From NCBI GenBank assembly GCA_963971305.1, contig OZ020303.1:15435184-15499183 (forward strand): DNA of 64,000 nt. Reading direction: 5' to 3'. Source of the stretch: Arcuatula senhousia (Eukaryota > Mollusca > Bivalvia > Mytilida > Mytilidae). The position numbers and the translations under genes are program-made. Of this stretch, positions 10,160-22,013 are shown piece by piece. The notes beneath the pieces were generated by a model, which was given only the letters and a program-made list of their open reading frames with translations, searched no databases and had not been told where the DNA came from. Each line of letters starts with the position of its first letter. Position 1 is the stretch's first letter.

Positions 10160-11265
10160 GTGCAAACAAACACAAGCCACTAACATTCATTTTCTACGTT
10201 CACTTTGACCGTGATAGACATGTATATTAGAATATATACAGGTCTATGATTTTGACTCCTTGGGAGTTGGCTTACTAAATGACGATTAAATTAATTTACA
10301 GGTCTATGATAGTGTTAATTATTTTTTGCAGCTAGTCCGAAATGGAATATAACAAATAAAAAAGGGGGGCTTGTCTTTGATAAAGTTACTTACAATAATT
10401 CTGTAATCCAGAAATATAATATTTAGAGAAAAAGGTATACAAATCTAAGTTGTTTTGAGGATTTTAATTGCTGTTAATTATATCGCGTCCACTTGTTTTA
10501 CATCTTACTATTTCTATTTCAGAAAAATTCTTGTAATTTTGTGTTGTTTCGATTTGGTCAGTAGAATGATTTAATTCTGGGATAGTTTTTATAAGAATAA
10601 TTGCTAGGCAATCTAACACAAAATAAAAAGCTACGCCGAGCGCAGCATCATACGACTGCAACATGTTGAACCCTGTACGTTTGCTGTCAAATGCTTTGGC
10701 GACATGCAGCCCATCGTGGACTCGCAACGCTTTTTGGCCCCTGCATTCCTTGGTTGACTTTCAATGCATAATTGAATTATCTTATACCAACCTTAGTTAG
10801 GAAAACCTCATATGACGCCTTCCGCCCCTTTGATCCCTTATTTCCCCAAAATTGTAGGATATTGCGAATCTAATTGAAAAACGCAGGCAGGGATTTTTAA
10901 AAGGATTCTAATGGAAAAAAAAGATTTTGAAAATCGGACCACAAATAAAAAAGTCGATTTTTTTTTGCGTGTGGTCTCTTTTTGGTTCCTCGTAGCAATG
11001 TAATGGTGAAAGATACATTAACAGGTTGTTTCAAAAGAGCGATAAAAATCATCGTATGAAAAAGAAATGTTCTGCAGTAGTTTTGTTTTAACATCAATTT
11101 CACCCCTTTTGGTCCCCTTTTTATGTAAAACGATAGGAAACCTCAAATGCAATGCCAACCTTCCTTTAGTGGTAACAAATATCATACTTAAATTTGAAAA
11201 CAATTGGTCAACCAAAACTTAAGTTTTCGCACGGAAACCAAAGGGTCTAAAGACTACGACAACGA
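10160..11265. other. No supportable gene
   Basis: AT-rich sequence. ACAGGTCTATGAT occurs twice (about 10,240 and 10,300). The short open frames lack splice signals or recognisable motifs, and I see no feature that I can support. Confidence 0.5.
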
Positions 11266-11875
11266 CTAGTCACAAAAAGAAACGATACCAAGGCTATTTT
11301 TCCTATAGTTCCACGAAACCTTTTGACCGACTTTGTTATATGAATGGAATGAATAATTTATCCTTCAATTGAAGTGAACTATATTTTTCTATGTCGTCAA
11401 CTAACGTCAATTTTGACGTTCTTTCCAAAACAATAAAAAGTGAAAATTCTCATGAAAAAAAAAGTAAAAAATTTAACCTTGATTATGCAATATGTCATTT
11501 TTTACAAGACAAACAAAATGTCGAGTCAAAACAGAGCAAAATGAGACATTAACTCGAAACTGGTTCATTTTTTTGCAAAGTTAAAGCTGAACTGACATCA
11601 GTTATGAATTTGATTTGAAAAAATCAATCAAAGCGCCAGAAAGTTTTTTTTTTTTAATGGCGCTCATGCAAGGCAAACACTGAAAGAAGCAGAAAATCGC
11701 TCTGTCGTGGCGCTGAAGATCAAACGATCGTTTTTCCACTTTTAAACTGTTGAATTTGTGTAACTTTAAATGATAAAACTAGTGATTTTATTCAAAACCG
11801 TGTTAAGTTACTTTTTTAAGAAGTCAACCTTAAGTTTACTTTATAAATTTTGGTATCGTTTCTTTTTGTGCCTAG
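11266..11875. mobile_element. MITE with 26-bp terminal inverted repeats
   Basis: CTAGTCACAAAAAGAAACG at 11266 and its mirror ending at 11,875 match at all but one base over 26 bp (ending in GATACCAA). The 610-bp interior has no coding sequence. The outermost CTAG is palindromic, so it could be target sequence. Confidence 0.75.
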
Positions 11876-12767
11876 TATATAATACTCCTTTTAACGCCAA
11901 GAGACAGAGAAAAAAATCCATCGTCTTTCAAAATGTTTAAAAGACACTGTTCAAAATGCCATGTTGGAAACCAGACAACTTAAGTGTCTGTTGGAATACA
12001 CAAAACTGTGTATCAACTTGTAAAATCTGTGATTACATATGTTTTAACAATTAAAAGTATGATTACAAATAGATAAGATGAAATTTATTATGTACCAATA
12101 AAAGTGCCTTGTAGTTCATTTGCTGACATTTATGGCAGAATATTAAAAAAAAGTCTTGAAGCAATACATTTTCGGAAAAGAACAATGGGATTTACAACGG
12201 CAACTCAATCATTAAACAATTAGTGAAATTAAATTAGATGTCAAAGTACCACAAGCCAATTAATAAGGTTTAGTTAATTATTGTTCTTCAGTTTAGGATC
12301 ATTAGGTTTCGGTAGTTAATATAAATGGAAAATTGTTATTTTATGATCATTTTAAATTTGAACATCCAAGCTTATAGCACATTATTACTGCATGTACTGA
12401 GGACTATCAAAATGAAGGAGTACAGAAAATGGTAGGTGCAATATTCTTAGATATACTACTTTTTAAAATCCACAATAATATTTTATTTTATAATGATAAT
12501 AATAATGATAATTATTATTATTAATAATATTATAAATAATGTTAATTATTTGCGATCTTTTTTATTTGGAAAATTGTAAAAGCAGTAATTTGAACCACAA
12601 AAAAAAAAATTAAAAAAATATGCAAAAGAAAATCTGAATAATCGAATATTTAATTCTGAAATATTCATGGAAAATATCATACTTCAGAAAATGCGAAATA
12701 TCTTTTAATATAAATTTGTAGAATAAATACCTCTCCTTCAACTTAAACAGGTCTTAGGCGGATTAAA
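11876..12767. other. AT-rich upstream region
   Basis: No gene seen. It includes a low-complexity stretch of AAT/ATT at 12,490-12,545. It may hold the upstream intron or 5' region of the OTU-like gene that follows, but I see no exon that joins to it. Confidence 0.4.
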
Positions 12768-12901
12768 ATGGGGACCTATAAACTGCAAACCCAACAAAAT
12801 AACCAAAAAAAAACCAAACCCGTATTTTTCTTACCGTTTAATGAAGGGACTTTGATGTTGATCAGTATTAGACTATACAAACTGTATTCTTATTATTTCA
12901 G

Positions 12902-14042
12902 GACCCATCAATGCATGCAAAGACGACAGTTTTTCGAAAGGAGTTTAGAGTCTTTGTCAGTAGCTGCTGAGACAGGATTCGACTCTTTTCAGGAGAGCGC
13001 ATGTTTGATCAAAAGCAAGCTTAGTGCAATTCCAATGGAAAATTCAGATAACACTGTTGAATTAAAATCGGATAAAGAATTATACAGCATTTTCCCGACA
13101 AATGAATTTCCAGACTTAGTGCCTGTGGCAGTTGCTGATGATGGAAATAGCCTCCCTAGAAGTGCCTCCATGCTTGTTTTTGGAGATCAGATGCACCACA
13201 TAGAAATGAGAGTGAGACTAGCGTGCGAACTTGCCCTCAACAAGGATTATTACCTTAATGATGACAACCATAAAATGTACCAATTCGACAGCACGGCTTA
13301 CTGTCAAATTATTTCAAGCTACAGTTACAATTTCAAAAGTGACATAGAACTATCTAAGGAGAATATCCATTTAGTATTCGAACGTGATGCAATGGATACA
13401 TGTTCAATGGACAAAGCTTGTGGGATATGGCATTTGTATGCTCTTTCGTCTATTGTTGGATGTAAACTTTATTCGATCTACCCGAAGGTGATTGGTGAGG
13501 AGGCTACCAGAAAACATTTAAATAGGATAATTTTTCCTAAAAAACAGATTTCTAAGAAAACACTGGCTATATTTTGGACAGATAGAAAACAGGAAAATCG
13601 AAGTGATTCAAATAATAATGACAATTGTTATGCTCACTACTTTGTACCATGCTTCCCGAATCACTTTGTTTTCAAACAGTCTATGCAGATCCAACCGTCA
13701 ACGAAATATATATCAAAATGCGAGAAAACACCAAACACCAAAAGTATGTCAACTAAACCAGAACTGTTCAATAAGGAGGTGAAATCAAAAGACACCACTA
13801 GGATAGATAAACAAGTTACCACAGAGGTCAAATCTCAAACTCCGAGTAAGAAATCCGTACGATTTACCGTAGATTCAAAGTGCGATTTAGCCTTTTATTC
13901 CGTAACCAAATATGCCAACAAAATTCAGATTAAATCTACAAAGAAAAGGAGAAATCCACTAAAAAGTCTACTCAAATTCTTAGTAGGACACCAATTAAAT
14001 GACTCTAGAGGTCCAGATGTCAGTTTCTTTGAATTAGAATGA
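12902..14042 (+). CDS. OTU/vertnin-like protein, inactive catalytic Cys
   Basis: An open frame runs from an ATG at 12,768 to TGA at 14,040-14,042 (424 codons). A strong acceptor (TTATTATTTCAG, ending 12,901) suggests that the first 45 codons are intron and the true coding part is this 380-codon terminal exon. Residue numbers count from that ATG. The central region is an OTU-type fold: ADDGNSLPRS at 123-132 aligns with the family's DGNC-L-F-R nucleophile loop, followed by SMLVFGDQMHHIEMRVRL, as in vertnin-like proteins. The nucleophile Cys is Ser128. A possible His lies in AHYFVP (H290) or NHFVF (H299). The tail (about 310-424) is basic and low in complexity, with a KKRR cluster near 400. I infer a non-peptidase binding or regulatory protein. 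A decayed copy lies at 30,150-30,500. Confidence 0.75.
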
Positions 14043-14280
14043 TCAGTGTTGAAGGTGAATGACAAACTTTGTGCCAAATACATTATTTTTGCTTGTTTGT
14101 TACTGTTTATTTATTTATTACGTTTTGGATTTTGTTTTTATTAAAACTGTTATACAATATATATTTTGCAAAGTTTTATTGAGTTAACACTATAGATATA
14201 CATAGTAAGCAATGTCAGTGTCTTGATATCAAAACAAGTCTAAATAAAAGATGACATAAAATGCCAATTATTTCTTATCA

Positions 14281-14309
14281 CCCCCCCCCCCCCCCCCAAA
14301 AAAAAAAAG
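14281..14309. repeat. Poly-C/poly-A tract
   Basis: A run of 17 C followed by A's lies downstream of the OTU-like gene. Length errors in sequencing are likely here. Confidence 0.8.
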
Positions 14310-14990
14310 ATAATTGAATTGAACAGATTTTTCATAGAAGAATTCAAGTAAAATATCAATATATCAAACAGAACACTACAGTGAAGACATTTCTTGACCA
14401 AGGTTTAACAGATAAACATTGAACAGTTGCTGATGGTTAGTTGATGTTTATTTTTTGGTTCTAAATATTGCATTACTGAAACGATCCATGAAAGTTATCT
14501 TTAAAAAAATAAATTAAAACTAAAAACCAAACAAACACGTCCAACCAACGTTGGATGTTTCTAAGCCAATAGCTTCTACGTCTCTTGTTGTTTAATTTCT
14601 CATCAGAGTCTCAATAAAAGAAATAAAATTAGAAGAAAGAAAAAAACGGTTTTATATTGCAATAAAAGGAAAGCTTAGCTTTACAAAATCAAACAAAATC
14701 TATCAACTTATTTTAGAATTTCTGGTATTATATTTTTGGTTCTATATGTAAATACATGCATTTTTTCCATCAGCGGAACTGATCTTCTGTTGTTATTTAG
14801 GTTTTTAATCGCTTTAATATGTTTTTGTTTATGAAAATATCAAATGCTACAGCTGTTGTTGGTCTATTTCAATTTCGGAATTTCAAATAATCGTCTGATG
14901 AAATCTCTGCAATTATTCCATATTTTCTATATTTTTTTCCCTAAAAGCGACTACCAGTAATTGATATCAACATAACAGTTATAATATTGA
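14310..14990. other. 3' flank of the OTU-like gene, no feature
   Basis: AT-rich sequence. An AATAAA-like signal upstream (CTAAATAAAAG, about 14,242) could end the gene's transcript. I see nothing else that I can support. Confidence 0.35.
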
Positions 14991-15009
14991 TGATCAGAAA
15001 CACTATACA

Positions 15010-15225
15010 TGCACTTACATGGAACGATTGAACATTATTCCGATGTTGGCTGGTTAAAAAACACCATGGGGTTTGTTCTTCTTCTGTAGCTCTACCAGTA
15101 GTTGGCTGATCTATCGCTCGCATAGTAGGGTTGAAAAGAATGGGACAATCCCTTTACTTATTTCCTCCAAAGTTTTCCAAGTTTTTACATACTCCACAAC
15201 AGATATATTTTTGACATAAACATCG
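15010..15225 (-). pseudogene. Kringle-gene pseudogene fragment
   Basis: Aligned with the intact exons at 33,280-33,513 and 33,756-33,800, this is a decayed copy. It shares the 3' half of the kringle exon (EQTPWCF against the intact EIPWCY; AACGATTGAACA at the exon end). Then, after a deletion of the kringle 5' half and an intron, it shares the micro-exon (ISVVEYVKTWK against IAVVEYTNTWR). The micro-exon acceptor AG and donor GT are both lost (donor GTAAGC is now GAAATA), and the region is joined without an intron. It cannot make a kringle. Confidence 0.7.
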
Positions 15226-15329
15226 ACAAAGCAATTATATGAAACTTGTTTATGATGCTTCAAAATGAAAGAATCTTTGTGGGAACACTTGCATACCCCA
15301 ATGTACCAGCTATTCATACTATTGAAAGA

Positions 15330-15615
15330 ATCATATGTTACCCCGGGCCCAACTACAATTGTTGGATCAAAATGGCCTGATAATATGCACAGCTACTTAC
15401 TTTATACCAAGTTTTATGATTCAAATCGGTTATACATGCAGATTCTGAAGAGATGTACCAACAATCTTCAATGGGTCATAACTCTCACAAATACATTCTT
15501 TATACTTATTTAGATTAAAATCGGTTGAATAGTTTCAGAGGATCGAGTTGCCTTGAGAAGTAAAGGATGACAGACAGACAGACCAGTCAAAAACATTATA
15601 TACCCTCCGCGATAT
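15330..15615 (+). repeat. Dispersed-repeat tail with GACA microsatellite
   Basis: ATTAAAATCGGTTGAATAG, then GACAGACAGACAGACC, then TATACCCTCCGCGAT: the layout of a repeat end of the kind seen elsewhere in the window (AATCGG motifs, short GAC-type runs, GC-rich terminus). No coding sequence. Confidence 0.5.
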
Positions 15616-15879
15616 TTACAAAATGTTTAAGAACTAGTGTTTTTTAGTGGATCTCCTTTGCCGTCTATCAAGTAACTAAAACTTAATGGTTTGTGAAAAA
15701 AAAAACGAATCAAATTTGCAAATAGGAAGATCAATGAGACATTGAAACACCACAAATCCTATTTAGACCAAAACAAACTAGTAGGCGATATAATAAAAGA
15801 AAACAAATGTGGAAGCGCAAATAGAAAACATACACAAATAGCTAGATTGTCTAACTCAAGTCGAAACCAAAGTGATCTC

Positions 15880-17420
15880 ATGTCCTCCAGATATTAGTAT
15901 TTTGTTAAAAAACTGTTAAATGTCTAATTTAGACCTAGAGCCAGAACTTGAGTCACTGTCAGACTGGGTAAGGACTATCTGATCTCTTGTACGCAGCCGA
16001 ATAGATAAACTTCGGAAATGTCTTAATCCTCGGCCATGTTCCGTATTCAGAGATCGTGAAGCTCTCAAATGTCTCTCATCCTTACATGACAAATATGTTG
16101 TCACTCCGACAGACAAGGCTTCCAACAACATAGTTTTTGTATGTAAAGCACATTACTACAAATGTCCGATTAAAGAATTAGGCATAGATGGTAATTTATC
16201 TGCTAATGCTACATACACTCGGGCATCATTTGACAAAGATTAAACCATAGCCAACCATAACTCTTTCATGTCCTCTTTTAATATATCACATGAAGAGTTA
16301 CCATATTTGTACTGGATACCTAAACTTCACAAAAAATCCGTGCAAAGAAAGGTATATAGCTGGATCTTCATCGTGTTCAACTACAGTATTGTCCGTTCAA
16401 CTTCCTAAGATCTTGTCTGCTGTCAAAGAAGAACAACAATCATACTGTGACACTATATATAATCGTAGTGGAATTAATCATATGTGGATTTTAAAGAACT
16501 CAAAAGATTTGTTAGATAATTTTAAATGGCGGTCATTCTCTGAGGTTCATTCTTTGAAAACTTTCGATTTTTCAACTTTGTACACAACATTGCCACACGA
16601 AAAACTTAAGTGTCGACTGAAAAAACTTATTGAAAAGGCCTTTTCGAATTCAAGGAACTTTGTTGTTTTAGGCTATAATTCTACTTTTTTTCCAAAAGGA
16701 ACTTTGTTGTTTTAGGCTATAATTCTACTTTTTTTCCAAAACATCTACTAGTAATAAAGATAAGATTTGTTACACTTTGGATCAAGTTTGCAGTATGTTT
16801 GATTTCCTTATTGACAACATATTTGTTACATTTGGAGGAGAGATTTTTCAACAACAAGCATTCCAATGGGCACAAATTGTGCCCCTCTCCTCGCCGACTT
16901 GTTTTTATACTCTAACGAGACTGATTTTCTTCAGGAACTCGTAAAGAACAAGAAGATGAAAGAGGCAAGGTCATTTAATCTCACTTTCAGATATATTGAA
17001 AACGTCCTCTATGTCGTTTGGCAGACTGATTCCTTCAATATATCCTCCAGAACTAGAGATTAAAGAAACCACAGAATCCACTTGCTTTACAACATCGAAT
17101 TTGACCCGGGTGGTCATCTCAGTACAAAAAAAAAATACGATAAGAGACAAATTTTAAAATTATTTTTTTTCCTTACCTGGAAAATAACATACCAACGTCA
17201 CCTGCATACGGTGTCTATATTTCACTAATGTCAGGGCTTGTGCACTTTTTTAGATTTTTTTATCCGACTCCGCTTTCTCCGTAACCGACTAGTAGACCAA
17301 CGTTTTAAGAAAATACGTCTCATACGATCTCTAAAAAAATCTTTCTTCGTTATCACCACTGGTTGAAAAATTCAATATCATGTTAGACGAAATTGTTGTT
17401 CTTGCTTTGATTAGTGTTTG
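15880..17420 (+). pseudogene. Penelope-like retroelement, RT fragment B
   Basis: A longer copy of the fragment A family. In shifting frames: VVTPTDKASNNIVFVCKAH near 16,093-16,150 (DKG-like box), LPYLYWIPKLHK near 16,300, MWILKNSKDLL near 16,482, KTFDFSTLYTTLPHEKL near 16,558, MGTNCAPLLADLFLYS at 16,866-16,913. The catalytic YIDD reads YIEN near 16,990, so both active-site Asp are gone. A 44-bp tandem duplication (starting 16,654 and 16,698), stops and frameshifts confirm decay. Order and spacing match a single RT ORF; no GIY-YIG endonuclease is seen. Confidence 0.75.
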
Positions 17421-17504
17421 GCTGGTTGATGTACTGATATGATCACCTTAGCATACCTGATATGTCATCACAAACCTGTTATGTTTTGTGTAATTACCGG
17501 ACCC

Positions 17505-17700
17505 AAAAATCACAATGGAAGAGGGAGGTTTGGCGCGCATTAAAACCTGGTTTAACCCATCATTTCTTTTGAAATGCCTGTACCAAGTCAGGACCATTGC
17601 GGTCTTCAATTTTTCCGGTATGTCTTCCTTGTTTTGTCTCATCTTATGGACATTTGAGATTGATTCTCCAAGTTCGATAATTTCACACCTTTACCTTGTA
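17505..17700 (+). repeat. Dispersed repeat, also at 61 kb
   Basis: AATGGAAGAGGGAGGTTTGG, then AAACCTGGTTTAAC, then TGCCTGTACCAAGTCAGGAC, is repeated in the opposite orientation at about 61,070-61,245. Unrelated sequence follows in each case. Confidence 0.7.
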
Positions 17701-17924
17701 TATGTCTTTTCATTTGATGCATACAAAATTTCTAAAATCTATTTATTAAAAAAAAATACTAGCAAACATCCCTTAACAGTAAAGGTTGTAAACCAAAATA
17801 ATAAAAAAAATAGATAAAACAAACAAGCATAAAACCCACCAATTGAAAGAAATATCTCCTTTGGTTTTTTTTCCATGTCTGCTTGATGATTCTTAACAGG
17901 AGAGCAAAGTCCATGTTTTAAAAA

Positions 17925-18093
17925 AATATTGTTAAAATGATTTCTTCTGAAGAAGGATTTTTGCTATAAAAAATAATGCTCAAAATAAAATAAAACAATG
18001 CTTTCAGAAAACAGATATTAGATTTTCGCGTTCGGAATTTTTTCTCACCAAAACAAAAACCAATCCCCCTTCAAGTTAAATGGTCTGTCTTTT
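17925..18093. mobile_element. MITE, G-rich-end family, right-half fragment
   Basis: TTCTGAAGAAGGATTTTTGC and the right TIR (CCCCCTTCAAGTTAAATGG ending about 18,082) match copies 1 and 2. The left TIR is absent. Confidence 0.6.
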
Positions 18094-18530
18094 TTTGGTT
18101 GATGATGTAAGCACAATATAGATTTTATTTTGTCCAGCCCATGCCGCTTTCCATAGCAGAAGCCTCCCATAGATATGTAGTTGCCAAATGAGAAAGGTTT
18201 AATGGAGCTAGAATATTTTGGCCTTCCATATTATGGAATAAGTTATAAAAATAACACAAGACGCCTCCAAATATTCCCTTTCTTTTGATTATGTGTACTA
18301 GGACCTGTTGCCATACTTCCCTCACCAATTGTAGTAATCATATAATCTGCCAATGAAACGTTTTCAAGTCCTTGTTCGAATCTTACCCTAGTGGCACACC
18401 TAACTGAGCAACACTGACACAAAACAGTTTAAGACGGTTGGAGGTTAGTTATTGTCAATACATTTCAGAGACATTATTCTACTGAAACCATCAATGTCGC
18501 CCGTAAACGCAAATTTTATTCTTTTCCTTT

Positions 18531-19214
18531 CACAACGCATTTAAGGCAGAATATGACTATATTTGGCCGTAAAACTCTTTCCGTCAACCAGATGTGAAAT
18601 AAGACCCGTCAAGATGAATTAAATACTATATGTGAAATCTATTGATATTTGTGTTATTTGTATATGGGCCGAAATATCTTAGGGACGAAAGAGACGAAAT
18701 CCTGGGCCGAAAGTTTCGACTCAAAAGTTGTGGGGCAAGCCGGGGTCACATCTTCAAACTTGTTATCTAAAAACGATTGCCATATTACATTGTAACGTAA
18801 TATTGCCGTGCAAACAGTGTGTTTGGTATACAAATAATATGATTAGCATAAATTGTCACCAGGTAGGCTCGGACTCGCTAATTTGAACAATAAATTCTCA
18901 TTTTTTTCAAAATTGTATATGCAAGAGATCAAGGCACGGCAATAAATCGTTAGAATATAATATGACAATCGTTTTAAGATAAAAATTTTGAGGCTGTGAC
19001 CCCGGCCTGCCCCAGAACTTTTGAGTCGAAACTTTCGTCCCAGGATTTCGCCCCTTTCGTCCCTAAATCATTTCGGCCAATGTCGATATAACTCAAATAC
19101 CTATTACTTTCACATAAATTACTTCATTGATTTTGATGAGTTATATTTTAGATCTGGTTGACGGAACGAATTTTATGGCCGAATACAATCATATTCTACC
19201 TTAAATGCGCTGTG
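18531..19214. mobile_element. Large foldback element, arms about 230 bp
   Basis: Left arm 18,531 to about 18,760 starts CACAACGCATTTAAGGCAGA; the right arm, about 18,985-19,214, is its inverted copy (CATATTCTACCTTAAATGCG). Both arms hold mirrored blocks such as GTCAACCAGAT/ATCTGGTTGAC and GACTCAAAAGTT/AACTTTTGAGTC. The spacer of about 225 bp includes further AT-rich inverted bits. No ORF is visible. Divergence between arms (small gaps) argues against a simple assembly fold. Confidence 0.85.
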
Positions 19215-19244
19215 TTGTTCTGTCTTCCGACAATAGTGTGACGG

Positions 19245-19370
19245 GGTCTTGTGGATGCTACGATTTCTCGAAGGTCTGTGTCATATGACAAAAAAAAAAA
19301 AAAAACTTTCTACAAAGCTCTATGACAATCGCGATGACTTTGACATTCCAATTGGCAGCATGGGAGTTTT
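19245..19370 (+). pseudogene. Short Penelope-like retroelement fragment
   Basis: CTTTCTACAAAGCTCTATGA, then CGATGACTTTGACATTCCAA, matches the part of fragment A near 7,935 that follows the RT palm. Only about 110 bp are kept. Confidence 0.55.
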
Positions 19371-19607
19371 AACGATTCAATTATTCCCTCATGCTATTTT
19401 TTTCACATTTGATTTCTATTTTGCATTCAAATATTTTTTACCCTTTAAACTGTATGTTTTTGCTTTCGTTTAAGAGCTTTATAATTTATTGTAATGTGTA
19501 AAGGTCAAGGTTTTTGTTTCCAACTGAACCCACTTTGTCTGAAAGCCGTGGAAAGCTAGTGTATAAGGATAATAATTATCTTTATGCTACAAGTAATGGT
19601 CCATATC

Positions 19608-20247
19608 ATAGATCTGTATATTAAATAGATTTGCAAATTGGTGAAATCTCACAATATCTCATGCCAATAAACGAGATTTCATACAAAATAAACAATTTTA
19701 AAAGTTCAACTTTATACTGTAATATCTCAAAAACCATTTAAGATTTTTACATGATTCTTTTTTACAGCCATCCTTAAATGTTTTAAGATTTTACTTGTGT
19801 TAAAATATCTTCTATAACATTTGGCACTTTAGAGGAGTTTTGAAAGAGCCCATACTCCCCTAGTTTTTATGAAAATACAATATTTTACAAAATTTTCATA
19901 AAGTTTTCACTTTAAATTGTCACAAAATCTTTATTTCTCAACCAAATAAAATAAAATTTTCACACAGATATTCCTTAATCTTTTCTCTGTTTAATGCAAT
20001 TTATTCTGATTAATTCACAGGGACTTGTTACGAAAAAAAAATTAAATATCTCTATATATAAAAAACCATGTTTTTTTTATATAGAGATATTTAATTTTTT
20101 TTCGTAACAAGTCCCTGTGATTAATTCCATAGAAAGGCATTGAAGTAGTTCAAAAAATAAACCAACTCTCATTTATCAACCAGTGATATTTTCACACATA
20201 TACTGGACAATTAACAAGTTGCAAATCTATTTAATATACAGGTCTAT
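19608..20247. mobile_element. TIR element containing a perfect hairpin
   Basis: 32-bp terminal inverted repeats lie at 19,608-19,639 (ATAGATCTGTATATTAAATA) and 20,216-20,247, differing at two or three bases. The interior is AT-rich without coding sequence and carries the long hairpin annotated separately. Confidence 0.7.
20016..20119. repeat. 104-bp almost perfect hairpin
   Basis: The arms start CACAGGGACTTGTTACG at 20,016 and mirror to 20,119, about 50 bp each with virtually no loop (AACCATG). The arms differ only in poly-A/T length. It could extrude as a cruciform, or be a replication or assembly foldback. A transcribed small-RNA hairpin is possible, but nothing shows transcription. Confidence 0.85.
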
Positions 20248-20282
20248 GTCCATATTAAATCTATACTATTAAAATACAAATG

Positions 20283-20410
20283 ACAACAAAGTTCCAGACA
20301 ATAAATTTTGCTACGCGCGTTTCGTCTATTCAAGACTCATCAGAGGCGCTCTACCAAAAATATTGAAAATTCCAAACACTATATGATTATGAAGAGCATA
20401 GAACATTAAG
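20283..20410 (+). repeat. Dispersed repeat fragment (GCTACGCGCGTTTCGTC)
   Basis: AATTTTGCTACGCGCGTTTC, then GACTCATCAGAGGCGCTC: I recognise this as a typical bivalve dispersed-repeat segment, from memory and not from a search. A poorer relative (AGACGCATTAGAGGCGC) lies near 29,325. Confidence 0.45.
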
Positions 20411-22013
20411 GATGTTCTCTATTATTACTGGAAAATAAATAGGTTTTAAATTTGATGCCTTAAATGAAAAGATAATAGTAAAAGGTATAAAATAAGTGAC
20501 CTCGTTTTCAAGATAATTGACGTTAAAGTTTTGGCGGGAAAAGATTTTCTCTGACTTTTTCATAGGTTTAGCATTAGCACTATTTAGCTGTTAAAACCCA
20601 TGACAGAATAAATAGGATTTGATAAAACTTTGTTTATAACCTTTTTATGACATATTTAAGACATAAATAACAAGAAAATAGGGGGTTCGTGGGCAAAAAT
20701 TTTAACCCTATTTTGATGGTAAAATCCAGAGGATTCCGAAAAAATGACAGAAATACCAAAACAAGACCAGCGAGCATCCTTAAACCAAAAATAGACTGTG
20801 TTTTTTTAGTGACGCGATAAACATGAAACCCAGGAAACGTAGAATTAAAAGAAATATATGATGACATGTGTCCAATGTTGGGTTTTGAAAATATATCACA
20901 TTTTATAATTGTCATTGTTTTAATTAATGAATAATTAACAAATTTGTAGGTTCGGAGATATTGGCCAATTTCGCTTATACATTGTCCTGAAAAATGACCT
21001 AAGGGGCAACTCTAACTATACATGTAGGGGCGTATAAAACTATACTTTTGTCAAAATACAAAATAACGAAGCGTTTTTTTGATAGCCGGGTAGCAGCCTA
21101 AACAACATATGCTACGACTAAGCTTCATATATCAAAAATAGGGGATGGTTCTGCCCTTTGAACATTTCATTATATTAAATACGAAAGAATATGGAATATG
21201 TACAAGAAAGACACGATCCACATATTGAAATGATTTTGATAAATGTACAATGCAAAACACCGCGTGTGAATTAAGCGCTTTTCTAGATATTAGCACATAT
21301 GCAATTATGTCAGTTTGCTAATTGACGTTATTAATTAATTCGGAAACCATTTAGCCGTCATCGTTCCGGAATTAACCCCCGTTTTTAGAAAATGTTTGAA
21401 ATTATTTCCCCTGTTTTCTGACAATTACTAAAAAATAAATCCCACAAAACTTTTCCATCAATTTATTATGCTTTATATCAAAAAGATTTTATATAATAAA
21501 TTATATTGGTAAGTTTACTATAAAAATGTATGCAAAACTTGAAATGTTTAACCGTCAAAAATTGTAACTTGATAGAAAAATGAAAACCATATTGAAGTTT
21601 TTTTTCCCTACGTGTAAAATCCGGCTCAACGATGTGTTGAACGTCGCTGCAGACCTAAATATAAATATAATCACGACGGTAAACTCCCCAGTCAGTCAAA
21701 TTAATTGCCGAGGGGGAAAAGAAACAATAAAAGATAATGAACTTAAAACTTATTTTGAGTAAAATATACCGTAGAACCTTTAATAGGAGATAAGCACAAC
21801 CATGTAAGGTCATACAAATTCAATGCTTGCATTGTGTGATCTATTTTTTAAAGCAACGCAACGATTGATTTTCCCGCGAATACGCGGGTTTTTCCTAGTT
21901 CATAATTAAAAAAGAGAAACCAACGATTCTGCTAACTGTGCTTTAGACCAAAGATTTATATGGTCTTTCTTTCGATATCAGCCACTGGTAAAAAAATCCT
22001 TCCAAAGGTAATG
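20411..22013. other. No supportable gene
   Basis: AT-rich sequence with short open frames on both strands and none with recognisable motifs. I see no repeat structure beyond simple runs. Confidence 0.4.
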
